Shown in pieces: positions 8,201 through 17,712 of a DNA stretch of 64,000 nucleotides. Both the position numbers and the translations under genes were made by a program. Under the pieces are notes generated by a model. That model did not search any database. It was given only the letters and a program-made list of their open reading frames with translations, and was not told the DNA's origin. The stretch is from Gracilaria gracilis (lineage: Eukaryota > Rhodophyta > Florideophyceae > Gracilariales > Gracilariaceae), in the NCBI GenBank assembly GCA_030374805.1, contig JARGSG010000004.1:496001-560000 (forward strand). The letters run 5' to 3'. Numbering within the stretch: the first letter of the stretch is position 1; the number at the start of each line of letters is the position of its first letter.

Positions 8201-9412
8201 ATGATGGCCTCAATTGAGATTCCCCAGAGTCCCACTTCGCACCCCACTCCGCACCCTGGGGCCGGGAGGTCGTCCACCTCTCATCCTGAGAGTGAAGATG
8301 TTGAGGAGGTCAAGGAATCGGCTGAGCAGTCCTTTAAAACCGCCAAAATCCAGTCTCCACCAACGAGAGGAGGAGGACGAAGAGGTTCTAAAGGGATGAA
8401 GAAACCGGTGGGAGCAATTGAGAGGGTTAAAATCGTGGATGACTCCGATGGCGATGTTGTGGAGGTTATTGGGACTACTAAGGCTTTCCTGGGTGAAACT
8501 GAGGGGGATTTGTTCGATGAAGGAGATAAAGTTCCGTCGGATGAGGTTGACACCACGCTGCCGCTACCAAAGATATCCCTCGCCGACTATGTTCAGCAGC
8601 GGTTGACGACGGATATCGAGATGATTGAAATCCTGAAGAATACGGTTCGCAGTGTCAACCTGGCGCACAAGGAGGCCACGAAGATGAAGTGCCGCAACTT
8701 TGGTTGTCTTCTCTCCGCCGGTTCGATTGCCGTTACACTTGTAGGCGATTTGGATGCGAGTGACATCGTTGACAGGAGACTTGTGCTGCCTGTAACACTT
8801 ATAGGCGGATATCACCGATTCCTTGTGCTACAGGACCTGCGTGAGGAAGGAGGGAAATGGGAGGATATAGTGAAGTCTTTGGATGTTGTGTTATGGACGA
8901 GGAAGGATGGTAATCCGATGGTCATGAATGAAGTGCTAGGACTTGGCAATCTCTTGAACGAGATGAGCCCCAATGTTCTGAAGATGTCTTTCGCAGACAA
9001 GTTTCACAGCACGGTGTCCTTCGTTGAAAACATCATTGACGAAGGAGGAGTGGATGTGAGGAAGGTGACGCCCCAACAAATAGCGGTCGCGTTGAAAAGA
9101 AGTGGGGTTATCGGGGACTATAGTATGCGTCACTTGAATCGCTATACGGCACTGGCTCTGACGTTTGTGCAAAGTGCGGGGCTTCTCCAATTCTTCGAGA
9201 AGGTGTGTGAGGAGGGGCCGCCGCTGACGCTCACACATGGGTCCAGTGACCTCCTTATGGGACTCGCAGATGAGGAATTCCGTTTCGTCTTCCGTTGCTT
9301 GCAATGGCATGTGCGTCTGAGAATGTTCTCTGCAGGGAGGACGGGCCGTTTGAGGATATGGGGAAGCACTTCTTTCAGTGTGCAATTGGTATGTCTAGGA
9401 TTTGCGACATGA
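8201..9412 (+). CDS. ParB/sulfiredoxin-like fold protein (putative)
   Basis: Residues 1-110 are Ser/Pro/Glu-rich and disordered with a basic patch. A globular part begins at about residue 125 (LADYVQQRLTTDIEMIEILK). The segment LVLPVTLIGGYHRFLVLQDL (about 198-217) resembles the ParB/Srx signature, a hydrophobic strand, then G-x-H-R, then a helix; in ParB relatives this loop binds nucleotide (CTP, ATP). A helical region with MSFADKFHSTVSFVENII follows. In bacteria the fold is found in partition proteins, nucleases and proteins tied to DNA modification. The last ~40 codons look non-coding, and convincing coding continues in another frame from about 9295, so the gene is interrupted or spliced. 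Called from one motif only; a different fold remains possible. Confidence 0.45.
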   Translation: MMASIEIPQSPTSHPTPHPGAGRSSTSHPESEDVEEVKESAEQSFKTAKIQSPPTRGGGRRGSKGMKKPVGAIERVKIVDDSDGDVVEVIGTTKAFLGETEGDLFDEGDKVPSDEVDTTLPLPKISLADYVQQRLTTDIEMIEILKNTVRSVNLAHKEATKMKCRNFGCLLSAGSIAVTLVGDLDASDIVDRRLVLPVTLIGGYHRFLVLQDLREEGGKWEDIVKSLDVVLWTRKDGNPMVMNEVLGLGNLLNEMSPNVLKMSFADKFHSTVSFVENIIDEGGVDVRKVTPQQIAVALKRSGVIGDYSMRHLNRYTALALTFVQSAGLLQFFEKVCEEGPPLTLTHGSSDLLMGLADEEFRFVFRCLQWHVRLRMFSAGRTGRLRIWGSTSFSVQLVCLGFAT

Positions 9413-9929
9413 CTGCCAAGAGGAAGAAGATGACAGTTGAGGAAGTCATGCAGACGGTTCTCAAGATTGGAGGAAAAGGGGTATCTGTCTCGGAATATCT
9501 CGGGAAGCAAACAGCCAAAATGGAGCTCGCGGACGCAAACCGTTTGTGGGACGGGATGGTGTCTAGGAGGGTGAAGACTGCAGGTGACAAGCTGGAACAA
9601 CACCTTAAAGTACCGTTGCGAAGTTCAGAGGAGGAGGACGTTGTAGAGCAGGTTATTGAAGAGGTTGTGGAACCGGAGGGGACGGCCAGGGCTCCATCTG
9701 CTGAGGTGAAGAACAATTCCATGGTGTTGGAAAGCCCTGAACCGGAACCACTGGTGTTAAGACGTAGCACAAGACGTTAGGTGGTTCCGGGGCGCTTGAG
9801 AGAAGAGGAGGTTGGACGGGTTTTGGGGAAGAAGAGGAAAACGAGGAAGAGAACTTCTGTAGTGCTTACTGACGACGAGTATGAAGATGATGTGCAACCT
9901 GCCCCAAGCGAAGAAGGAGGGGTACGGTG
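9295..9929 (+). CDS. C-terminal acidic/basic tail of the ParB-like gene (putative)
   Basis: Continuation of the right-arm coding signal in a frame different from 8201-9412. It starts with a short globular part (ENVLCREDGPFEDMGKHFFQ), then a charged segment KRKKMTVEEVMQ, then an acidic linker (SSEEEDVVEQVIEEVVEPEG) and a basic end rich in Lys/Arg with an acidic patch LTDDEYEDD. It is interrupted once within this span. Such charged tails fit a chromatin-associated protein. It ends where the dioxygenase frame begins. Confidence 0.4.
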
Positions 9930-11564
9930 AACACATCTTCTGTGGACATACCTTTGGAGGTTGTTAACCTGTTCAGGAAAATGACGAGGACTGCATTGAA
10001 GAAGTTCTTTAAGAAGCAGAAAATCAATGCGATGTCGTCCAGTGAGGGCGAGGAGGAGAGTGATAGTAGTGAGAAGGATAGTGGATTTGTTGGAGATGAA
10101 CCTGGGGGGGAAGGTGAAGGAGGAATGCGTAGCTTTGAGGATAACAATCCGGATGTTCTCCCGAACGGGATGAAGACAGCTGGGGAGTACATCGGGGGAT
10201 CAGATATGCCGTGGACGAATATGGTGAGTGCACTGCCGAGTGAGTGGCTGGAAGGGAAGAATGCTGTGAAACACCAGCACCTGTGGATGGATATGCTTCA
10301 CCTACAGAATCAGCATAGGGCGGGGTGTTAAACGGTGGAGGATTTGAGGGCGGTGCATCACGCGGTGTACTGGCATGCAGCCCGGAATGTTCATAAGGAA
10401 CTGGGGACTACGAAGGAACCAGTTCTTGGGGTGAAGCTTCCGTTGAAGGGAAAGCCGAGAGGGGAGGAAGAGGCTCTTTGGATGGCGGCGATGGAGAGGG
10501 ATGACCCCGCGCGAGAGTATTTTGGCGCGAAGAGAATGAAGTTGATGAAGAGAGGTTTCTGTGTGCTGGAGGAATTTGGAAGTGACGAAGGCATGTAAGA
10601 TGAGGCGAAGAAGAGGGGGGTGGTGTTGGATGAAGATGTGACAGAGAGTATGTTGGAGTTCTTTCATAAGGATTTCTTGGAACAGCCGGACCTCAAGTTC
10701 GAGAAGAACCGCAAGAGATGGAACCCTATCATCAATGCGGGAGATGGGAAGGACGCGGGGGATAGGATGCAAGGCATTGGGCGATACATTACCATGAAGA
10801 AGGGGATTGTGGATTACATGGAATCGAATGAGAAGAATGTGATGATGGTGAGAAAGATAGCGTTGTTGGATGCTAGGTTTGGGCAGATAGCAGCCGCTCT
10901 TCGTCTGTGTAACAACAGTAGGGCGAAGAAGAGGATGTATGCGCCAGAAACAGGAGGACTTGTGTTGTGTACGGGGGAGGGATGCCCGAGGCAGGTGTTG
11001 CACACCGATTTCCGAGGGTTGACGAATGTAGAGAAGAACAATGGGGAGATTCCAGGATTCTTCATGATGGCCTCCGGGGGGAGCTCTTTTATGATATGGG
11101 TATGTGAGAGGTCACATAATATGTATGGGACGGATGACAAGAGTTTGAAGAGGCTGTCTCGTACGATGGTTGTGAAGAAGTTCAGAGTTCCACCGTACTC
11201 CATGTTGTTTGGAAGGGGAGATGTGTTTCATGCTGGGGCTGGGTACATGGATGCGCTGGTGAAAGAGAATTTTCTACGGTATCTTATGTAATTTGTGCCC
11301 GAGGGATACAAGCTCCCTGATGCGGTGCACAGGCAGCCTGATTTTCGGCCCAAATTCTTAGATGAGAAATTTGAACTCGGGGAAGACCCGAACGACCAGC
11401 TGGACGAGGAGGAAAGCTCTGTGAGCAACTTTGAAATGGAGGAAGAGGAAGTTGGAGAGGAGGATTACGAAGAGGAAGATGACGAGGTACAAGGCCACAA
11501 GACTGATAACACGGATGGGGAAGACGAGGAGGGACCGATGATAATGGATTATGAGGAGGACTAG
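9927..11564 (+). CDS. 2-oxoglutarate/Fe(II)-dependent dioxygenase-like protein (interrupted)
   Basis: One frame keeps coding character across the whole span although stop codons interrupt it about three times. The catalytic core lies in 10620-11291: QVLHTDFRGL supplies the iron-binding H-x-D (near 11001), PGFFMMASGGSSFMIWVCERS the following strands, and GRGDVFHAGAGY the distal His, with an Arg 16 residues further. This is the double-stranded beta-helix pattern of the superfamily, whose members hydroxylate or demethylate protein or nucleic acid using 2-oxoglutarate and O2. It lacks obvious TET/JBP-specific features. The first 100 residues are acidic and Ser-rich; the last 90 are extremely acidic (EEEEVGEEDYEEEDDE), as in chromatin proteins. 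Substrate unknown; in this context DNA or histones are attractive guesses. Confidence 0.6.
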
Positions 11565-11767
11565 ATAAAACATGTAGGGCGTGTAGTGTTATGTGTGTGA
11601 GAGTGAGGTGGCTTGACTAGTACTGAGAAATGAACGAATGTTTTGATATAATGTGAGCATAAAAGAATTGTTGAAGAAAGAAAATGAGTTACAAAGCGTG
11701 GAGTAAGGAGAGAGAGTATTGTATGAAGATATCTTTTTTACAAAATGAGACCAAAGTAGTAGTGGTA

Positions 11768-12601
11768 CTAGAAGAGTATGTCTTTTCTAAGGACATTGAC
11801 ATAGTTGGTGTGAAAAGGGGCAGGGTAGGCCAAGCCCGCTCTCTTAGTATCCTCGGAGGAAAGGTAGAAGTAAGCATTTCTGAATTCGTACTCAGAGAGT
11901 GAGGCGTGGAAGGATGTAAGAGTGCTGCCGTAGGCGAGGAGGGGTTGTACTGTGGATGGGATATTGTAGGAGATAGCTGTGTTGGAGGAGACTATGCCGA
12001 GTAGTTCCTTCATTATCGTTGAGACTATGGTATTGTAGCGGGTGGCCACGTTATGCATGGTAATGAAGCCGTGGGAGGAACCAGCTAGGTTGAATGAAGA
12101 GATCCAGACGAGCTTTTCGTAGTAAGATTTAGAGAAGGCGTCTTCGTCAACGATATTGCAAGTGAGACCTGCGTTAAAGAAGCGTTGTGCTAGTGCGAAA
12201 GCACATTTTTCGGTGACAGTTGTGAGGCCGTTGGAAGTAAGAGGGGTGACGCCATCCTGTGGAGGTGCAGCGAGAGTGGGTACGGCGATGTAAAGAACTG
12301 CTCGTGTGGTGTGATCAAGACCATGTTTTGAAATAATGGGAAGAATGTGGCCGTTCTGAATGAAGACCAAGTCTTGTCTGCGAGATGGAGGGCAGGAGGG
12401 AATTACTGTTTCCAACAAGTTGCTCCTGCCGCAGAAGAAAATGGGACCTTGCGGAATGCTGTCTGCGGCTATGAAATCTTGGAGTGAAAGAATGGTATCT
12501 TGAGGGGTACCGTGGTCGTAAAGCATGGAGTCACTGCGGCCTCTGCATACAACCACAGCTGGGGTGTGGGAGGAGCGGAGAGAAGAGGAAGGCGAGGTCA
12601 T
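11768..12601 (-). CDS. Ketopantoate reductase-like (6PGDH-fold) protein, putative
   Basis: Intact leftward ORF of 277 codons starting at ATG 12601, convergent with the dioxygenase gene. It resembles the ApbA/PanE-like group: a strand-helix half with GPIFFCGRSNLLETVI, then DLVFIQNGHILPII (compare the dehydrogenase pattern with a conserved Q-N-G), and in the C-terminal helical half EKLVWISSFNLAG, like the conserved K-L segment that lines the ketopantoate reductase active site (the catalytic Lys is the expected residue). The N-terminal G-x-G-x-x-G nucleotide loop is not evident, so cofactor binding is uncertain, and similarity is to uncharacterised homologues rather than true PanE. It is the only leftward gene in the right arm and lacks interruptions, so it may be a cellular gene rather than part of the cassette. 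Confidence 0.5.
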   Translation of the reverse strand: MTSPSSSLRSSHTPAVVVCRGRSDSMLYDHGTPQDTILSLQDFIAADSIPQGPIFFCGRSNLLETVIPSCPPSRRQDLVFIQNGHILPIISKHGLDHTTRAVLYIAVPTLAAPPQDGVTPLTSNGLTTVTEKCAFALAQRFFNAGLTCNIVDEDAFSKSYYEKLVWISSFNLAGSSHGFITMHNVATRYNTIVSTIMKELLGIVSSNTAISYNIPSTVQPLLAYGSTLTSFHASLSEYEFRNAYFYLSSEDTKRAGLAYPAPFHTNYVNVLRKDILF

Positions 12602-13117
12602 TATGTCGAATTTGGTGGATGCTGTGAGGATATATTGTGTTACAGGAGAGGAAGGGAGAGATGCTTAAGTAGAGAACGGCGATGCCGATGTATACATCGA
12701 TAAAGTGGTTTCAGAGGAAAAGATAGTTTTTATGACTAAGTAGTTGAAAGAATGAGGCAGGTGGGTATGAAGTGATTAAGACTGATGGATGTGTTTATGA
12801 AAAGAGATGTGTCGAAATGAAGTATGAAGGGGAAGATGTAATGGTAAGGAGTTAAGGAACGGGCGCTGTGGATTGGTTTTGTGGGATGGTACTGAAAGGA
12901 AAAAACAAAAATATGGAAATATCTGTGAGAAATGGAGTTTTTGGGGAATGGCGGGAAATTGAGGTATAGAAAATTGTGATACAAATAGGCCTGCAGGGTA
13001 GAGGGGTGTGTGGCCACGAGTGTAACGGCTGTGATCAGGGGTGGCAAGGACGAGGGTTGTGGTAAGTCGCTCAGGCCTGTTCAAGTCATTTATCGCCGGA
13101 CGCCGTCTTTTCTCGGG
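12602..13117. other. Intergenic region between divergent genes
   Basis: Shared upstream region of the leftward reductase-like gene and the rightward coiled-coil gene. No RNA gene or clear TATA box seen. The rightward frame is open from 13010, but the first ATG is at 13118. Confidence 0.4.
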
Positions 13118-14074
13118 ATGTCGAATGGATACGTTGGTGACGAGGAGCTAATGGCTCTGCTTCATAGGACGAAAGTGCCAGAAACGCCGCCGCGGGAGGA
13201 TGGAGGGGGTACTGAGGGGGTTTGTGTGAGTCAGAGGGTTTGTAATGGGGATGGAGGAGGGGGTGGAGCTGATGGGGATGGGGATGGAGGAGGAAGACCG
13301 GAGGGAAGGTTTATGGAGGAGATGGAGGAACGGGTGAAGACGCTTGGGAGGCGTTTGAAGGAGCACTTCGACTACATGCTGTCGGAGATGGTGGCAGACA
13401 TGGGAGGGGTGGTACTGAGTGTGTCGGAGGTTGGGGTGCCGATGGAATTGATTTCGACGATTCAGAAGAGGATGAAGTTGACTGGGGTGGGGGCTGTGGG
13501 ACATGTGAATGGGATGTTGAAGTGCGTGGGGAGGGAGATGGGGAGGCTGCGAAAGGAGAACATAGGGCTGAAGGGTAGGGTTGAAGTGTTGGAGGAGCAA
13601 GTAGGACAGGTGGAGAAGGCGTGCAAATTGCTGATGGATTTGAAGGAAATGGTGAGGGGTGGGGAAGTAGGGGTGGGAGAGCGAGCAGGTGAAGGGTCGC
13701 CTGTGACGCCTGGTTCTCGGGGTGGGCGGGGGAGTGTGAGGGAGAGGGGGGGAGAAGAGGAGGGAGGAGAAGGTGTGGGGAGCCGACTGAAGAAGAGAAG
13801 GAAGGGTGGGGTGATGGTGGACGAGGATGGGAGGGTGTTTGTGCCACCGCAGCTGCCAGGTGGCGCGCCGTTGGTGGGTTTCGGGAGTGCGGCGGCGGCT
13901 GCGAGGACTGCGGAGCGTATATTTCAGGAGCAGGTGGATAAGAGGCTGGGAGGGGTTGGAAGCCGCTGTGGGGCTAGGAGGGTGTACCAGAATGGGGAGA
14001 GTTGTCCGTTTGACTTCTTTAACTTCACGTTTAGGGAAACTGAGACTCAGGATCCGAATGCCGAGTTGGAATAA
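13118..14074 (+). CDS. Gly/Glu-rich protein with central coiled coil, unrecognised
   Basis: From the first in-frame ATG (13118, MSNGYVGDEELMALLHRTKV) the ORF gives about 318 residues; the frame is open from 13010 but lacks an earlier ATG. Order: short helical N-terminus, a Gly/Asp-rich linker, a helix (EEMEERVKTLGRRLKEHFDY), a hydrophobic middle, a clear leucine/valine heptad segment (RLRKENIGLKGRVEVLEEQV), a Gly/Arg-rich linker with KKRRKGG as a possible nuclear signal, and an Ala-rich tail. The coding strand is exceptionally G-rich and C-poor. It may be a structural partner of the locus, like the coiled-coil ORF at the far left. No family recognised. Confidence 0.45.
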   Translation: MSNGYVGDEELMALLHRTKVPETPPREDGGGTEGVCVSQRVCNGDGGGGGADGDGDGGGRPEGRFMEEMEERVKTLGRRLKEHFDYMLSEMVADMGGVVLSVSEVGVPMELISTIQKRMKLTGVGAVGHVNGMLKCVGREMGRLRKENIGLKGRVEVLEEQVGQVEKACKLLMDLKEMVRGGEVGVGERAGEGSPVTPGSRGGRGSVRERGGEEEGGEGVGSRLKKRRKGGVMVDEDGRVFVPPQLPGGAPLVGFGSAAAAARTAERIFQEQVDKRLGGVGSRCGARRVYQNGESCPFDFFNFTFRETETQDPNAELE

Positions 14075-14480
14075 ACCAGCGCTGGTGACCCGAGAGTAAA
14101 TTTTTTGAGTGCTTTTGACGACTGCGACGAATGTGAGGTAACGGGCAGTGGCGCACGAACTGGAAACTAGCATACAACTTCAACAAATGGTGTTCAAGTG
14201 CGGCACGTGGAAATGCGATTTCCAAAAAAAAAAATTTTGCCTTGCCAACTAGCGCAATCTGCGAAATTGTTAGTTTTTTCGGACTTTTATTTTCATAACT
14301 AGCCATCTAGCATACTAAACTAGCATTCCGAGGACACCGACGAACCCCCGAGATGAGGCGTCACAGCCAACTCTACTCGGTGAGACCACTTCCTTTCGAC
14401 GACCCTCCCCCGAACACGCAACTAATTCTTCTTCCTCACTATTTGACGTCATCCTCCATCCTCCTTAAGCAACCACCATC
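14075..14480. other. Intergenic remainder of the first locus up to the retroelement
   Basis: No gene seen. The sequence contains repeated ctagca words near 14168, 14307 and 14322. The first locus may continue on the far side of the nested retroelements, after 37332, but I could not recognise matching genes there. Confidence 0.35.
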
Positions 14481-15331
14481 TGTAGTGCAACGCCTTCGGC
14501 TGGAAAAGCGACACAGCCACGAAGATGTTCGGGATCTTCGTCTCGGGGAGGTAGCACAGCGAACGGAGCACTCGGGGAATGACACGATTAGCTGGGTGTA
14601 AAATGAGGTCAAACCGTAACGACGAGCGTCGGAGTGTACAGTGCGGACCGGGTACCGTGTGGTGACAAGTGCGAAGAGCGGTCTCAAGACTGAGCCTCGT
14701 AAGAGTGGAACGGCGACGACACGATGTCGGACGGCGAGCCATTTGAGAGTGGGCAGTAGAACAAACCTAAGAAGAGGCAAAGAGGTACACAAGAGTGGGG
14801 ATCGGTGCGTAACACACACACGAAACCCAATACTGGGGCGAGTATACGACAGTAGTCGGGACAACACACGCACGCAGTGGTAATACTCTAAGCGCCACAA
14901 GGGTGGGTAACTATACGTGAACAACGCGGTTGTCACTTCACTTGGTGGTGAACAGTCCGCGAAGGCGTGATAGTTTGAGCCAGGAAGCCCTTGCTTGACA
15001 AGGGTGATCTACTGAGAGAGCATAGCTTAACGTACTAAGTAGTGGGCTCGGCGCGGCCCCTGAAAGTGGGCGCGCTGGCCAAATAAAGTATCAAATATAT
15101 CTAGTAAATACAACAATGCAGGTGGCATCGCCTCCTGGGTATCCGTGCAACACGTCTTCCCGTCACGCCCGCTGAGCGATAGCTCAGGCCGTGCATCCCA
15201 CGTGTACAACCTCAAAACCGTCTGAGCGGAACACCCCGCCAACGGCGGTACAGCTCATACATCGACTCTACGCACCAATGCGGAAAATTCACTAAGTCCT
15301 CAAAACCTCCTCTTACGAGTGTTGTCCTTTA
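14481..15331 (-). repeat. 3' LTR of retroelement A
   Basis: About 851 bp, matching 25001-25540 plus 37016-37332 piece for piece. The inner end is next to the polypurine tract read on the minus strand; the outer end begins tgtagtgcaacg on the plus strand (element end ...actaca). It keeps the unoccupied form (gagag) of the site where element B entered the other LTR. Confidence 0.9.
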
Positions 15332-15568
15332 TATCCCCCTCCTTAAGAGCGAAAACAACGCCGCGATGTTGGGTCAAGCTCCAAACGTCGGGCGTAAAAG
15401 CGCAGTCACGAGTGCCTCGGATGCCCTCTCGCCTTGCAAAGACCAAGGCGCACAACTTCTTAACGCTCCACTCGCTCCTACGACGAACTCTACTGTTACT
15501 AGCAGCTCTCCCCTCGCTCTCGCGCTCCATCGAATCAACCCCCTCCGACTCCTCGGGTTCCACGCTCA

Positions 15569-17310
15569 ATGAGCGCTCAGCAACCTAACCAGGAATTTTT
15601 CACGAGTTTCCGGTCAGCTCCTCTTCCGCAGAGCGGCAACGCCTCGGGCGCATCTCAGTCGAACAACGCCGGTGGCGGACACATTCAACCTGTTGGACAG
15701 GTGCCTCAGGGGCATGTCATGCAAGCGATGCCGTGGCCGACCTACGACCAACTGGTCGAGGTGAACCCGGGTCTCAACGCGGCAGCCTTCCAAAACGCTC
15801 CGTGGTTCCACCCAACAGCCGTTTTTATCTAGACACTCATCGCGTCATATGTCGACGTAAATGATCGCTTTCCTTGTAACCTACCGTGGGTTGTCACCAC
15901 CTCGTGGGATTGGCGACGACGAATTTCCGTTCCGCCCAACGTTGTGCTGAGGCGCTCCGGTGAATCGCTTGCTTCCGCTCAGGCGGCATTGGTCCGTCTT
16001 GGATATGCACGGCAAGGCCGGGCGAACTTCGAGTTCCCAATCTTTGATACCATCAGCTTCGATCTCCGGTTGTACCGAACGAAAGGCAAGATTTCGTACT
16101 GCGACCGCCTGTCGGGAATCGAAACATACTCTTGGCGAGAAAGACATACTGTACGCCAAGCGGCGGTGTGTTGGAACTATCCTATCCTCCGAGCGGAGTT
16201 CCGGTATCTTCGCCGGGAATCCTTTTTGCGGTGGTTGCAGAACTTCATCCGCGATGAGCGGCGCGCCCGTTCCCGATTCGGGTTTCTCGTCCCGTATCAG
16301 AATACGGAGATTAATCGCATCCGCCATAGCCACCGGCAAAGCCGTCACGTTCCCATTCCGACATGGTGGGCCGCGGTTTAAGTATGCCGGGGGGTGCTAC
16401 GTTGAGCTCCCCCGTGTCATTTCCTATCTCGGCTCCTACCTCATCGAGGATCCGCATTCCGGACTGTGGTCCGTGGTGCTCACCAAATGGGCAGTCCGTA
16501 CAGCGGCATTTCTCCTATGGGAGGCTTAAGACCGGTATCGTCTGTGGTATATCCCGACGCCCCTGCGCGCGGCCATCCGGGAACTTGACCTACGAATCCC
16601 TCTTGGAGGTGAAAACAACGTCGAAGAAGTTCGTGGTTTGCTCGATGTGATCGACCGTGTGGATTGGGCTAATGTGCTCTTCGCTCAAAGCGGACGCGGC
16701 CATGAGGATGGAGGTTTCGACCTGTCTCCAAGACGTCGCACGTTATTGGTGGGTGACTTCATCTTCTTCAACCCGTGGGGGTGCAAGAGATAACCGCTAC
16801 TGAGGCGGCTGCGCTCCGGATGGCTCCGAGATATATCCCTTACGGGCATCCAGTTGGCTTCGCCGACGCGGACGACTTCCACCACGCCTACGGCGGTGAA
16901 AAAGACCAAATGATGGATGACGAGCGTGACATTTAGTCGAGTGACGACGTCATGGAGGTCCAGCCTTGCGCTACGAAGGTGAAAAAGGGGTCGAACAACG
17001 CGGTGGCGCCGGTAACGAACAACATGGCTGCGCCAAACCCTTCAGGGGTGGCTGCTGTTGTGGCAACTCTACCGGACGAACCGGAGGTGATCGAGGTACG
17101 GGCGGCTTCTTCAGGGGGGGTGCTAACGAAGCCGCGGTCATCGCGCAGGTCCTCTGCAGAGTAGGCTTGTCCGCGAATGTCGCGAGTGGCAACCTCTACG
17201 CGATGAGAGACGCCCTTGGGGCACGCCTTTCTGGCGGATCCGATCCCAGTAATGAGGAAAGCGCCGACGGTGCTCCGGGTAGCTCCAACCCAGGAGCTGG
17301 GACCTAGTCT
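15569..17310 (+). pseudogene. Opposite-strand extra ORF of retroelement A (fossil)
   Basis: Coding stretches on the strand opposite to gag-pol, between the chromodomain and the 3' LTR. Recognisable shared pieces with elements B and C include PWFHPTAVF near the start, a TSWDWRRR-type motif, and GLWSVVLTKWAVRTAAFLLW (GLWS..K/EW.VR.AAFLL in the three copies). No known domain recognised; the product would be a mixed-fold protein with an acidic, Ala/Pro-rich tail. Broken in this copy. Confidence 0.65.
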
Positions 17311-17475
17311 TCTCTTCCTCATGATTAACGCCAAGCGATGGTGTCGTACGGATTAGCCTTCCTGGCCAAGAAACCTACTTACGTCTAAGACGTTTGTTTC
17401 CTTTCAAAAGTGTTCCTTCCTCTTCTTGCTTCCAGTTCTCCTGGTCTGCTTCAACTTCCTCCCCTTCGGGGCACA

Positions 17476-17712
17476 CTATTCCACTTGGGCGTTGTCGATC
17501 GTAGCAGGGAGTCTCGTGAGAGTACGTCGATGGTACTGCACCAATTTAGCTCGTGGGAGATGCTCAATGGGCTCGTCCGAGTCAGCCTCGGGTGGAAAGC
17601 CGTACCAATCGACGAGATACTGTATGTACTTCATCGGTTGGTAAGAATGCTCCACGATGTGCTCAACTATAAACTCCTTTCGGAAGACTTCCCTGCCTTG
17701 CCGTGTTGTCAA
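17476..17712 (-). pseudogene. Chromodomain and C-terminal tail of retroelement A pol (fossil)
   Basis: The segment EFIVEHIVEHSYQPMKYIQY followed by LVDWYGFPPEADSDEPIEHL matches the chromodomain pattern (E-x-I-V...hydrophobic-V-x-W-x-G-...EP...L), which in chromoviruses steers integration toward modified histones. Confidence 0.7.

Noticed and set aside
10302-11003. 233-codon leftward ORF opposite the dioxygenase gene
   Set aside because: His/Leu/Pro-rich antisense shadow without motifs; the forward frame has the catalytic H-x-D and His.
7607-11564. Possible variant genetic code with stop codons read as amino acids
   Set aside because: Neighbouring intact genes terminate on TAA, TAG and TGA, and the arm also contains a frame change, so decay is simpler.
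13148-14173. 341-codon leftward ORF rich in His, Pro and Ser opposite the coiled-coil gene
   Set aside because: Antisense shadow of a G-rich coding region; the rightward frame has coiled-coil structure and an ATG start.
1-14480. First locus as a Polinton or giant-virus insertion
   Set aside because: No capsid, protein-primed polymerase, packaging ATPase, integrase or protease was recognised; only modification enzymes are present. The idea remains open because the locus is cut by the window start.
15027-15242. Short ORFs and a tRNA-like gctcag word in the LTR of element A
   Set aside because: Part of the LTR, present in both copies; no tRNA fold.
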